From contig NZ_CATNVD010000003.1 of NCBI RefSeq assembly GCF_951230155.1, positions 124,001 through 188,000 of the forward strand: a DNA stretch of 64,000 bases, read 5' to 3'. This DNA comes from Parablautia sp. Marseille-Q6255 (GTDB lineage Bacteria > Bacillota > Clostridia > Lachnospirales > Lachnospiraceae). This document shows positions 25,404 to 34,698 of the stretch, in pieces. Made by a program: the position numbers and the translations under genes. A model generated the notes under the pieces. The model did no database searches. It was not told where the DNA came from and saw only the letters and a list, made by a program, of their open reading frames with translations. The number at the start of each line of letters is the position of its first letter. Position 1 is the stretch's first letter.

Positions 25404-27167
25404 TCAAAGTTTTTTCTCAAAAGTCCGCTTTCGCGTAAAAGGTTTCCTTCTAAAAATGACAGTAACCTTTGTTCCCTTTCCTTGTTCACTCTCAATTTTA
25501 AGCATATCTTCGCTTCCATACAAATAATACAAGCGTCCGCGGATATTTGATAATCCTATCCTATGTCCGCGATCCGAAGGATCATACTTTTCCTTGCGCA
25601 CCTGCTCCAGACGATCATGATCCATCCCTTCTCCGTTATCTTCTACACACAGCTGCAGACATCCATCCTGCGTCCGACATAGGCTGATACGCACCATCCC
25701 ATTTAATTCCCCGCTCTCCTCATCAATCAATCCATGAAACAATGCATTCTCTACAATTGGCTGTATCATATTTTTCGGTATTTGTTCTTCTAATAAATTA
25801 TCTGAAACGTCCCACTTTACCTCTAGTGCACCACCATACATAAACCTCTCTATTTCAATATACTGTCCTACTGTATCAATCTCATGAGCAACTGTATCAG
25901 TAATCTGTATATCATTCACTCGAAGTCTGTCTCTTAAAATTGCCAGCAACGCAGTATTTACAGTAATAATATCCTCGCACCGTTTCCGGCGTGCCAGATA
26001 ATTAATACTATTAATCGTATTATATATAAAGTGCGGATCAATCTGACTGACAAGTAAGCTGAATCTTTGCTGCTGTTCTAGTTCCTCTTTTTCCCTGATT
26101 ACATGCATGCTCTCGCTTAAATCATCAATCATTTTATTATAAGAACTCTCCAACTGTCCAATTTCATCTGTTCGCGTTGTCTTTACCTTACTGTCCAAAT
26201 CTCCCGCAGCAGCTTTTAACATATGCTCTGAAAGATTTTTAATCGGCCGGACTGCATCTGATACACTCCGTGATGTCATCCATAAAATCAGAAGCATACA
26301 CAAGAGCATCGCTGCAAAAATACCTATCAGATAAGGCCACAATTCCAGCAAAAGCTGCGAAAGAGGAACCATAGAGACTACTCTGTAATTTGTGGTAACC
26401 GACTGGCTGCCAAACACAAGTGCTCTGTTTCTGTTCGCACAGTAATTTCCATTCATATCTCCATTTAAGTCCCTTGCTCTGTTTAGTTCCTCTTTACTAC
26501 CCTGTGAAAAAAACATATGTCCTGTACTATCCTGAAGATAATAAACATCCAATTTACCCTTCGCCATTACCCCAATTTCTTTTTCCATGTTATTCAGATT
26601 TACAAAGAGCACTAATGTATACCAACGATTTGCCATAAAAAAATTACGTGCATAAGCAGTTGTTGCATACTTATTCCTGTTTATTTTAACCTCATATACC
26701 TGTGAAAATCCACTGGAAAAGGTTTCCTTTTTCCTCATTTCCATTATAAAGTCAGACTCCAAAAGCTGATAATCAGACTCCGATAAGTTATTAATAGAGT
26801 CTAAAGGATCTGCCGCATCCGAAAGCAGCGCCACACCACGCACCATAGTACTGTAGCTGTTAAAATTATTCAGTGCCATTTCTGCAATCGCCTTTTCCTG
26901 CTGGTTCGGATGCAAAAAATATCCGGCAATATCATCGCTCTGCCCGATCGCACTGGATAAATACTGCGCATAGCTCTCTACAAATCCAAGCGTCTCTTCC
27001 AGCTTTTGAAGGATCAGTTCATTCGTCATTTTATTATTTTGAATTGATTCCTGACGTAAAACTGGATAAAAAACTATTACAGATAATATGACGGAAAGTA
27101 AAAATGCTGCAATTCCGCTCCGTACGATCCTGTTCAAAATCTGATACCTAAAAGATGCATTTTTCAT
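25404..27167 (-). CDS. sensor histidine kinase, YesM type
   Basis: A 587-residue membrane kinase: a transmembrane helix near residues 13-35, an extracellular sensing region of about 250 residues, a second helix near 285-305, a HAMP domain (MLKAAAGDLDSKVKTTRTDEI region), a His-kinase box with His379 in QIDPHFIYN, and an ATPase domain with NALFHG, DNGEGM and GLSNIRGRL. It would phosphorylate the adjacent response regulator. Partner systems usually detect carbohydrate-like ligands, directly or through a binding protein. Confidence 0.9.
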   Translation of the reverse strand: MKNASFRYQILNRIVRSGIAAFLLSVILSVIVFYPVLRQESIQNNKMTNELILQKLEETLGFVESYAQYLSSAIGQSDDIAGYFLHPNQQEKAIAEMALNNFNSYSTMVRGVALLSDAADPLDSINNLSESDYQLLESDFIMEMRKKETFSSGFSQVYEVKINRNKYATTAYARNFFMANRWYTLVLFVNLNNMEKEIGVMAKGKLDVYYLQDSTGHMFFSQGSKEELNRARDLNGDMNGNYCANRNRALVFGSQSVTTNYRVVSMVPLSQLLLELWPYLIGIFAAMLLCMLLILWMTSRSVSDAVRPIKNLSEHMLKAAAGDLDSKVKTTRTDEIGQLESSYNKMIDDLSESMHVIREKEELEQQQRFSLLVSQIDPHFIYNTINSINYLARRKRCEDIITVNTALLAILRDRLRVNDIQITDTVAHEIDTVGQYIEIERFMYGGALEVKWDVSDNLLEEQIPKNMIQPIVENALFHGLIDEESGELNGMVRISLCRTQDGCLQLCVEDNGEGMDHDRLEQVRKEKYDPSDRGHRIGLSNIRGRLYYLYGSEDMLKIESEQGKGTKVTVIFRRKPFTRKRTFEKKL

Positions 27168-27174
27168 ACTTATC

Positions 27175-28728
27175 TCACACCTTCTTCATGTATTCTCCCG
27201 GAAGTATTCCTGTTTTTTTATAAAAAGCCTGACTAAAATATTGGCTGGAATGATATCCCACTGCCTCCCCAACCTCATGAACCTTTGCGGCACCGTGAGC
27301 AAACATCTTTTTTGCCGCCTGGATACGCACATCTGTAATATAGCTTTTTATTGTACAGCCAACTTCCTTTTTGAACGCTCCACTCAGGTAACCCGCAGAT
27401 AAATGTACATACTCTGCAATATCATTTACTGAAAGATCCGGATTGCCGTAATTCTCGTAAATATACTGTATAACATCTACAATGCATTTCGAATACTGAT
27501 CATCACTGCTGCATATAAAACGCTTTGTAACAAAATCAAACTTATCTGCAAACCACTGGCCTATCTTTTGAGCATCTGTCCAGTAACTCCAGTTATCCCA
27601 GATTCCAAGCTCACCTGTCTCCATAAAACAGGGAATCTTTTGATACGCAACACGCAGTTCAAAATAAAAGTCTCTCGAAAGATTGATTAACATTTCTTTG
27701 CTGTATGTACGAGCGACCTCCTTATAAACTGCATCAAACCACCTTTTTAAATTCTCCCTGCCACTAATCAGGAATGCATCTCCTGCCTTCTGACTGCCAT
27801 GAAGCTCCCGTATTGTTTCCATCTTGGTCAACACGGGGTATTCCAACTTATATACTTTTCCGCTCCCCTCAAAATATCGAATATCTAATCTGTCCCTGTT
27901 TTCACTGCAATAACGCTTCAGGTCATACAGACTGATACGATGGTTCAGATAAAATGCGCTAAAACTGCTCTCATTATCTTCCCCCAGGGTTTTCAATACG
28001 CTCTGTGCCAGCTTTTCCAGCTCCTCTGTATGGTCTGCATACACTTGTGTATCGCTATTAACTGCCAGTACAATCTGTCCTCCTGGCAAGCTCGTGATCG
28101 CGTCCAGCCGCCATCCATGGTAATCACATGTTCTTAACGTTTGTGCTACCCGTTCTTTTGAAACATAGATTTCTTCCGGAAGTGGTTCTCCGCTGATGCT
28201 AAGAGGAAGATCCTGTCCAATAAGTATAACATTGTGCATCTGTCTTAAAAATTCATCCAAATCTGCGTTCTCGGATTCCTGATCCTGACAGAAAAATTGC
28301 TCCAACAGATAATCAGTCACAATCCGCTCCTTTTCTCCTTCTCGCAGAAGCCCTAATCGTATATTCGCTAATAGTTCTGTAAGACTTTGTCCCGTAATCT
28401 CACTTTTCATCACATACTCTGTAATTCCCAGACTAATAGCAGCTTTTGCATAACTAAAGTCCTCATAGGCTGTGAGCAAAACAATGTTTACTTCCCGATC
28501 CTGTTTGCGTATTTCACGTATCATCTCAATACCATCCATAAATGGCATACGTATATCCGTCAGAATCACCTGAGGATGTAATTCTGTGTACTTGCGAAGT
28601 GCCTGTTTTCCATTAAACGCCGTTGCAACTATTGTATAGCCACATGCTTCCCAATTAATCAATGTAGACAATTCTTCAATCACGAATCTTTCATCATCTA
28701 CAATCATTACTGATATTTTCTTTTCCAC
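27175..28728 (-). CDS. AraC-type response regulator, YesN type
   Basis: A 517-residue regulator. The receiver domain is residues 1-125, with acidic pair DDE, phospho-acceptor Asp58 in ILTDIRMP and Lys in YVMKSEI. A middle region of unknown fold follows, and the C-terminal AraC double helix-turn-helix (VNDIAEYVHLSAGYLSGAFKK, then VGEAVGYHSSQYFSQAFYKK). It is encoded 7 bases before the kinase and probably controls the ABC/hydrolase operon downstream. Confidence 0.9.
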   Translation of the reverse strand: MEKKISVMIVDDERFVIEELSTLINWEACGYTIVATAFNGKQALRKYTELHPQVILTDIRMPFMDGIEMIREIRKQDREVNIVLLTAYEDFSYAKAAISLGITEYVMKSEITGQSLTELLANIRLGLLREGEKERIVTDYLLEQFFCQDQESENADLDEFLRQMHNVILIGQDLPLSISGEPLPEEIYVSKERVAQTLRTCDYHGWRLDAITSLPGGQIVLAVNSDTQVYADHTEELEKLAQSVLKTLGEDNESSFSAFYLNHRISLYDLKRYCSENRDRLDIRYFEGSGKVYKLEYPVLTKMETIRELHGSQKAGDAFLISGRENLKRWFDAVYKEVARTYSKEMLINLSRDFYFELRVAYQKIPCFMETGELGIWDNWSYWTDAQKIGQWFADKFDFVTKRFICSSDDQYSKCIVDVIQYIYENYGNPDLSVNDIAEYVHLSAGYLSGAFKKEVGCTIKSYITDVRIQAAKKMFAHGAAKVHEVGEAVGYHSSQYFSQAFYKKTGILPGEYMKKV

Positions 28729-28847
28729 TTGTCCACCCCATCCTGTACGTCACGCCCGTCTCTCTGCTTTTGCATATTTTACCTTAAATATCACACAGTA
28801 GCAAGATATGTGTGACAATTTCCAGCAAAATCATTAAAAATCAAAAC

Positions 28848-28884
28848 ATGCGTGAAACACTGTCCATGACAGTATTCCACGCAT
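28848..28884 (-). terminator. strong intrinsic terminator after the cytidylate-kinase-like gene
   Basis: ATGCGTGGAATACTGTC and GACAGTGTTTCACGCAT form a long stem with two mismatches and an ATG loop, followed by TTTTGATTTTT on the minus strand. Confidence 0.85.
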
Positions 28885-28969
28885 ATTTCTTTCATTCCCT
28901 TTTCTATGCAGCGCTTCCTGCAATTTTTATCATTCCGCCACGCTCCCGCCTGCGAAGCGGGATCTGGTA

Positions 28970-29620
28970 TTATTCTGCGGCGTCCTCCGGTCCCGGCAGT
29001 CTTCCAAAGCGCACCTTGATGTACTCTTTGATCGCCTCCATCGTCCCGTCAAAACCGAGACGCTCGCTGTTGAGGCACAGATCGTAGTTTCTCGCATCTG
29101 TCCACTCCTGACCCGTATAGTACTTATAAAAATCACTGCGGTATTTATCCGTCTTTTCAATGAATTTTTCCGGGTCGCCAATACATGCATGGCGGGCAAC
29201 CGCCTGCTCGATACAGTATTCCCGCGAAGCATGCACAAACACACTCACACGGTTTGGATTATCCCGGAGCACGTAGTCCGCCGCGCGCCCGATGATAATA
29301 CAGGATTCCCGTGCCGCCAGCTCCCGGATGATCTTTGCCTGATAATTAAAAAGGTTCTGATCGCTGACAAATTCCCCGCTGTCAGGGGTGATCAGCTTTC
29401 CTTTATATTCCCCTTTTAACAGACTCAGAAACAGCGGCGTGCGCTTTAGCTTCTCATCCGCCTTATTAAAAAGCGCCTCATTGATCCCGCTGTCCTCGGA
29501 CGCCATCTTGATGATCTCTCTTCCGTAGCATTTAATGCCAAGATCATCTGCCAGCATATGACCGATTGTCTTTCCTCCGCTGCCAAAATGTCTCGCGATC
29601 GTAATCACAATATTGTCCAT
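28970..29620 (-). CDS. cytidylate kinase-like protein (first copy)
   Basis: A 216-residue P-loop kinase-like protein of the Cytidylate_kin2 family. The nucleotide loop GSGGKTIG lies near residue 13, a VIGRAADYVLRD-type segment (IIIGRAADYVL) near 104, and an acidic/aromatic C-terminal half follows. This family is distinct from the canonical Cmk and its reaction is poorly known. It lies about 70 bases after livF and may be read with the Liv operon. A paralogue is at 57172-57777. Confidence 0.8.
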   Translation of the reverse strand: MDNIVITIARHFGSGGKTIGHMLADDLGIKCYGREIIKMASEDSGINEALFNKADEKLKRTPLFLSLLKGEYKGKLITPDSGEFVSDQNLFNYQAKIIRELAARESCIIIGRAADYVLRDNPNRVSVFVHASREYCIEQAVARHACIGDPEKFIEKTDKYRSDFYKYYTGQEWTDARNYDLCLNSERLGFDGTMEAIKEYIKVRFGRLPGPEDAAE

Positions 29621-29688
29621 AATGTTCCCTCGTTTCCTGATTTGCTAAATCCATTTTCTGCCGTCTTTACACGGCGATTGCTCTTCGA

Positions 29689-30399
29689 TCACTCTCCCAG
29701 ATAAGCCTTTTTGATGGAGTCATCGTTTAGCAGTTCTTTTGCATCTCCTGAGGTCACGATCCTTCCTGTTTCCAGGACGTATGCGCGGTCTGCGATAGAA
29801 AGTGCTTTTTTCGCGTTCTGCTCTACCAGAAGCACTGTCGTACCTCCGGCGCTTACGCTCCTGATAATCTCAAAAATCTCATTCACAAGGATCGGCGAAA
29901 GTCCCATCGACGGCTCATCCATCAGGATAATGCGCGGATGCGACATCAGCGCCCGCCCCATCGCAAGCATCTGCTGCTCGCCGCCGGAGAGCGTCCCGGC
30001 CATCTGATTCCTGCGCTCCTCCAGACGCGGAAACCGTTTATACACCCTGGAAAGGGTATCCTCTATCTCATCCTTATCGGTTCTCGTATACGCGCCCAGC
30101 TTCAGATTCTGGTATACCGACATCTGCGCAAATACACGCCGTCCCTCCGGCACATGCGCCATCCCCAGTCCCACGATCCGGTGTGCCGGAACCTTTGTAA
30201 TATCCTTTCCTTCAAATAAAATACTTCCTTTTTTCGGGGCGAGCAAGCCTGTGATCGTATGCAGGATCGTTGTCTTTCCTGCTCCGTTCGCCCCGATCAA
30301 AGAGATGACCTCTCCCTCATTGACCTCGAAGGAAACCCCCTTTATGGCCTGGATCATACCGTAATATACTTCCAGATCCCTTACTTCCAGCATTGCCAT
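29689..30399 (-). CDS. livF: branched-chain amino-acid ABC ATPase LivF
   Basis: A 236-residue ATPase with Walker A GANGAGKT, signature LSGGEQQMLAMGRAL and Walker B IILMDEPSMGLSP. The MAMLEVRDLEVYYGMIQAIKG start is typical of LivF. With LivG it drives uptake of Leu/Ile/Val or related amino acids. Last of the five liv genes. Confidence 0.95.
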   Translation of the reverse strand: MAMLEVRDLEVYYGMIQAIKGVSFEVNEGEVISLIGANGAGKTTILHTITGLLAPKKGSILFEGKDITKVPAHRIVGLGMAHVPEGRRVFAQMSVYQNLKLGAYTRTDKDEIEDTLSRVYKRFPRLEERRNQMAGTLSGGEQQMLAMGRALMSHPRIILMDEPSMGLSPILVNEIFEIIRSVSAGGTTVLLVEQNAKKALSIADRAYVLETGRIVTSGDAKELLNDDSIKKAYLGE

Positions 30400-30412
30400 A
30401 TTTTATTTCCTC

Positions 30413-31174
30413 CTATTCTCCCAGATATGCTTTGATGACCTGCGGATCAGAAAGCACATCCGCTGTCTTTCCCTGGCAGAGCACTTCTCCGAAATTCAGC
30501 ACTGTCAGCTCCTCACAGATACCGGACACGAGCTTCATATCATGCTCGATCAGCAGGATCGTCATATCAAAATGATCGCGGACAAAGTGGATCGTCTCCA
30601 TCAGCTCCTTTGTCTCATTCGGATTCATGCCGGCCGCAGGCTCATCCAGCAGCAGAAGCTTTGGCTGCGTAGCGAGCGCTCTCGCGATTTCCAGCTTGCG
30701 CTGTTTGCCGTATGGAAGGTTTGCCGCCAGGTGCTCTGCCTCCCGGTCGAGATCAAATACCTTTAAAAGCTCCATTGCCTGTTCGTCCATCTCCCGCTCC
30801 GTCCTGCGAAAAGCCGGCGTACGGAAGATTCCGGCAAGCATGGAATACTTATGGTGATTATGCAGACCTGCCTTTACGTTATCCAGCACAGAAAGCTGCT
30901 TAAACAGACGGATATTCTGGAAGGTTCTTGCCACGCCTGCCTTATTGATCTCTATCGTTGATTTCCCTGTAATATCCCTGCCGTCCAAAAGGATCTGCCC
31001 CTGATCCGGGCGGTAAACACCGGTCAGAAGGTTAAATAATGTCGTCTTTCCTGCTCCATTGGGTCCGATCAGACCGTAGAGCTCCCCTTTTTCAATCTTC
31101 AGGTCACATCCGTTCACAGCGCGCAGGCCGCCAAAGGAGATCCCCAGATTTGTCACATCCAGCATTTTTGCCAT
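30413..31174 (-). CDS. livG: branched-chain amino-acid ABC ATPase LivG
   Basis: A 253-residue ATPase with Walker A GPNGAGKTT, the LivG-type signature region NLPYGKQRKLEIARALA and Walker B LLLLDEPAAGMNP. It lies one base after livM and 13 bases before livF. Confidence 0.95.
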   Translation of the reverse strand: MAKMLDVTNLGISFGGLRAVNGCDLKIEKGELYGLIGPNGAGKTTLFNLLTGVYRPDQGQILLDGRDITGKSTIEINKAGVARTFQNIRLFKQLSVLDNVKAGLHNHHKYSMLAGIFRTPAFRRTEREMDEQAMELLKVFDLDREAEHLAANLPYGKQRKLEIARALATQPKLLLLDEPAAGMNPNETKELMETIHFVRDHFDMTILLIEHDMKLVSGICEELTVLNFGEVLCQGKTADVLSDPQVIKAYLGE

Positions 31175-31175
31175 C

Positions 31176-32240
31176 TTATTTGCCCTCCTTCACAGATTTT
31201 TTGAAGAAGCGGCCGAGATAGCGTTCCCGCCACTCCAGCGCCCTGGGCGCCCAGTTGAACAGCATCATGGCGATCAGTACGATCGAATAGATCAGCATAC
31301 GGTAGTCAGACAGTGAGCGCAGCAGCTCCGGAAGTGCAGTCAGCACAACGGCTGCAATGACAGAGCCGCGGATATTTCCGATCCCGCCAAGCACAACAAA
31401 CACAAGCGCAAGGATAGATGTGTTAAAGTTGAACTTTGACGCCTGCAAGGTGGCGAGGTTGTGAGAATACAACGCGCCGGCCACACCTGCAAGCGCGGCA
31501 GAAACCGTGAACGCCATCAGCTTATATTTTGTGATATTAATGCCTACCGACTCTGCCGCGATCCGGTTGTCACGGATCGCCTTGATCGCACGCCCATCGC
31601 GGGAATCGATCAGGTTCAGCACGATAAACAGGGTCACGAGCACCAGAAGGATACCGATGAAAAAGGTAGAATTTTTCGGTATGCCCGTAATGCCCTGCGG
31701 GCCCGACAGGAGCATCGTCCCGGTCGGCTCCATCCCCATGGAAAACTGATCCTTCATCGAAAAATGGAAGCCCTTGCTGTCCATTCCGATATAAAATGTA
31801 TTGATCACATTCTTTATGATCTCGCCAAAAGCCAGCGTCACGATCGCCAGATAATCGCCCCGAAGACGAAGCACCGGAATACCGATCAGCACACCGAAGA
31901 CTGCCGCAAAGGCTGCCCCGATCAGGATCGCCAGAAAGAAGCGCAGACCGTCATTTGGGATCGCGCCAAGCGCTGCCTTGGAAAAAAAGGCGCTTGCAAA
32001 TGCGCCGACACACATAAAGCCTGCATGCCCGAGGCTTAGTTCTCCTGAAATACCCACCACAAGATTTAAGGAGACGGCAAGGATCACATAAACGCACAGC
32101 GGCACAAGAAGCCCCTTTAGCAGGCTGGAAAGATTCCCTGTACTCTCCAGTGCAGAAACTGCCAGAAACGCTGCGATCACGATGCCGTACGTTATGCAGT
32201 TGCTCTTAAAATTTTTGTTCCATGATTTCATCTTTCCCAC
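31176..32240 (-). CDS. livM: branched-chain amino-acid ABC permease LivM
   Basis: A 354-residue membrane protein with about eight to ten helices. Typical LivM segments are LVVGISGELSLGHAGFMCVGA and the coupling loop IRDNRIAAESVGINITKYKL. Its start directly abuts the livH stop, so the two are translationally coupled. Confidence 0.93.
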   Translation of the reverse strand: MGKMKSWNKNFKSNCITYGIVIAAFLAVSALESTGNLSSLLKGLLVPLCVYVILAVSLNLVVGISGELSLGHAGFMCVGAFASAFFSKAALGAIPNDGLRFFLAILIGAAFAAVFGVLIGIPVLRLRGDYLAIVTLAFGEIIKNVINTFYIGMDSKGFHFSMKDQFSMGMEPTGTMLLSGPQGITGIPKNSTFFIGILLVLVTLFIVLNLIDSRDGRAIKAIRDNRIAAESVGINITKYKLMAFTVSAALAGVAGALYSHNLATLQASKFNFNTSILALVFVVLGGIGNIRGSVIAAVVLTALPELLRSLSDYRMLIYSIVLIAMMLFNWAPRALEWRERYLGRFFKKSVKEGK

Positions 32241-33125
32241 CTACACTTTCTCCTGAATCTTTTTGCCAAACAGACCGGTCGGCTTCACGAGAAGCACCAC
32301 GATCAGAACTGCAAACACGATCGCATCTGCAAGCTGGGAAGATATGTATGCTTTACCCAGGATCTCAATGATACCAAGCAAAATGCCTCCGACCATCGCG
32401 CCGGGGATCGAGCCGATCCCGCCGAAGACCGCCGCCACAAACGCTTTGATGCCAGGCATGGAGCCGGTGTAGGGAGACAGGGACGGATATGCCGAGCACA
32501 GAAGCACGCCCGCTAACGCTGCCAGGCCAGAGCCGATCGCAAAGGTCAGCGCGATCGTCCGGTCTACATTGATCCCCATCAGACGCGCGGCTCCCTTATC
32601 CTCTGATACAGCGAGCATCGCCTGCCCTGCCTTTGTCTTATTGATAAAGGCAGTCAGTACGATCATGATAACAATACAGCTTATGATCGTGACGATCGCC
32701 TCTCCTGTAATGATCAGTGCGCCGCCTGCCAGCTTGAGATCCGGCAGCAGTACGACAGACTGGAAATTTTTCGGGCTTGATCCGAAGATCAGCAGCACGA
32801 TATTTTGTAAAAAGTAGCTGACGCCGATCGCCGTGATCAAAACGGCAAGCGGAGAAGCCGCCTCGCGCAGCGGACGATAGGCGATCCGCTCGATCACAAC
32901 CCCCAGTACGGTACATACTACGATCGCCACCACAACAGCGATCAGCGGATTTGTTCCGGTAGCAAGCATCATCGTCAGGGCCGCATACCCTCCCACCATA
33001 ATGACGTCACCGTGAGCGAAATTCAGCATTTTCGCAATACCGTATACCATTGTGTAGCCAAGTGCGATGATCGCATATACGCTGCCGAGGCTGAGTCCAT
33101 TAATTAAATACGATAAAAAGCTCAT
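32241..33125 (-). CDS. livH: branched-chain amino-acid ABC permease LivH
   Basis: A permease of about 294 residues; LSLGSVYAIIALGYTMVYGI and MLNFAHGDVIMVGGY are LivH hallmarks. I chose the ATG at 33125, which has AGAGGTG upstream and begins the conserved part, instead of the longer frame to 33185. A hairpin separates it from the binding-protein gene. Confidence 0.93.
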   Translation of the reverse strand: MSFLSYLINGLSLGSVYAIIALGYTMVYGIAKMLNFAHGDVIMVGGYAALTMMLATGTNPLIAVVVAIVVCTVLGVVIERIAYRPLREAASPLAVLITAIGVSYFLQNIVLLIFGSSPKNFQSVVLLPDLKLAGGALIITGEAIVTIISCIVIMIVLTAFINKTKAGQAMLAVSEDKGAARLMGINVDRTIALTFAIGSGLAALAGVLLCSAYPSLSPYTGSMPGIKAFVAAVFGGIGSIPGAMVGGILLGIIEILGKAYISSQLADAIVFAVLIVVLLVKPTGLFGKKIQEKV

Positions 33126-33149
33126 AAAACACCTCTTAGATTCGAAACA

Positions 33150-33202
33150 GGGGCTGTCGCAAAATGCGTCCTTCTTGCGGATCACATATTTTGCAACACC
33201 CC
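33150..33202 (-). terminator. hairpin between livJ and livH, attenuator or mRNA-stability element
   Basis: GGGGCTGTCGCAAAAT and ATTTTGCAACACCCC pair imperfectly across an inner GCGTCC/GGATC region. There is no clean T-run, so it more probably sets a higher level of the binding protein than of the permeases. Confidence 0.5.
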
Positions 33203-33283
33203 CGTCCTGTTATTTTTGTAACTGGCAGAGGAAATGCTCTGCATTTCCCGATCAGCCCGTTCCGGGCTCTCCCCTGGGATCTC

Positions 33284-34426
33284 TTACATTCCTACATAAA
33301 CTCCATCCTGGATCACAACTGCCTTCGGCTCCTTGGACGGCTCACGTGTCTCATCCCATGTCATGCCTGCACCTGTCAGTCCGTCTACTGTGATCTCAGT
33401 CATAGCTGCCTTCAGCGCATCACACAGTGCACTCGCATCCATATCCGGGGTTGCGCCTGCCTTTTCCAGCGCTGCCTTAATGATGTATACTCCATCATAT
33501 GCGTCTGCTGCAAACTGGATCGGCTCCTCGCCGTACAGCTCCTCATACTTTGTAACAAAGTTCTTCGTCAGATCATCCTGTGCATCTGCTGAGAACGGTG
33601 TGAGCAGCATCAGCCCTTCTGCAAGCGCAGTATCAAAGCCCTCTACTGTCAGGATACCATCCATACCATCCACACCAAACCACTTCGGTGCAAATCCCAT
33701 AGCGTCTGCCTGGGTAAGGATCAGAGATGCTTCATTATAATAGATCGGCATATATACAAGATCTGCCCCGGCGTCCTTTGCTTTCTGAAGCTGTACAGAA
33801 AAATCTGTCTTGCTGTCTGCCGTAAATGCCTCAGCTGCTACGATCTCAAACGGCTGATTGGCAGCCTCTGCCTGAAAGGTTGCATAAATACCTGCTGAAT
33901 ATACATCCGAGCTGTCATAGATCACTGCTACCTTCTCTGCCAGCTTATTCTCACCGATATATTTTGCAGATGCCGTACCCTGATCCGGATCAGAGAAGCA
34001 TACGCGGAACGCATTGTCGCCTGCTGCGATACACTCAACCGCAGAGCCGGACGGTGTCAGCAGGAACATGTTGTCATTCGCTGCCTCTGCACTAACTGCA
34101 ATACACGGCGCAGAAGTAACCGTACCGAGGAGCATCTGCATCCCCCAGTCCTTGAGCGTATTGTATGCATTTACGGATTTCTCTGCATCATTCTCATCAT
34201 CCTGCGGGTTAAACTCAAGCATCGCGCCGTTCACTCCGCCTGCCTCATTGACCTCATCGACGGCAAGCTGGATCGCGTTCATTACGGCATTTCCATAAGT
34301 AGCTGCCGCTCCTGTCATCGGTCCGATGCTCCCGATCTTGAAGGTTTCCCCTTCTGCAAATGCAGTTGTGGAAAACAGCATTGCTGATGCGCATGCGATA
34401 CTTGCAAACCTGATTAATTTTTTCAT
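33284..34426 (-). CDS. branched-chain amino-acid binding protein LivJ/LivK type
   Basis: A 380-residue extracellular binding protein of the Peripla_BP_6 family: FKIGSIGPMTGAAATYG at the mature N-terminus, then NPQDDENDAEKSVN and VAVIYDSSDVYSAGI. The signal peptide ends TTAFA-EGE and has no clear lipobox; the only nearby cysteine (residue 12) sits too early. The start at 34426 has AAGGAGG. It is the first gene of the Liv operon, expressed from the consensus promoter at 34484-34512. Confidence 0.92.
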   Translation of the reverse strand: MKKLIRFASIACASAMLFSTTAFAEGETFKIGSIGPMTGAAATYGNAVMNAIQLAVDEVNEAGGVNGAMLEFNPQDDENDAEKSVNAYNTLKDWGMQMLLGTVTSAPCIAVSAEAANDNMFLLTPSGSAVECIAAGDNAFRVCFSDPDQGTASAKYIGENKLAEKVAVIYDSSDVYSAGIYATFQAEAANQPFEIVAAEAFTADSKTDFSVQLQKAKDAGADLVYMPIYYNEASLILTQADAMGFAPKWFGVDGMDGILTVEGFDTALAEGLMLLTPFSADAQDDLTKNFVTKYEELYGEEPIQFAADAYDGVYIIKAALEKAGATPDMDASALCDALKAAMTEITVDGLTGAGMTWDETREPSKEPKAVVIQDGVYVGM

Positions 34427-34483
34427 AACATTTCCTCCTTTTTCAATGCCTGTATAGTAAGAACCCGGCATTTGTTACAAAAA

Positions 34484-34512
34484 ATCATACTCACTTCATT
34501 TCGATTTGTCAA
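34484..34512 (-). promoter_or_regulatory. sigma-A promoter of the Liv operon
   Basis: Minus strand TTGACA (34507-34512), a 17-base spacer and TATGAT (34484-34489), about 58 bases before the livJ start codon. Confidence 0.8.
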
Positions 34513-34619
34513 GACATTTTGATCATTTTCTGTGTACATTTGTCCGCATACCGCGGATTCTCTGTGATCCCCGCAAAAAAACTCAGACGTATGCTCTGCA
34601 CAGCTTCGCTCCCGGACAA

Positions 34620-34689
34620 AAAAGGCTGCTGCAAAGGTCCTCCGGCGGCACTTGGAGCCGCCGGAATCAGCCTTTTACAACAGCCTTTT
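34620..34689. terminator. terminator between the SGNH gene and the Liv operon
   Basis: An inner perfect stem TCCGGCGGC/GCCGCCGGA (34641-34665) lies inside outer arms AAAAGGCTGCTG and CAACAGCCTTTT. T-runs flank both sides, so it can act on both strands; on the minus strand it follows the SGNH gene. Confidence 0.75.
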
Positions 34690-34698
34690 CCTGCTTTA

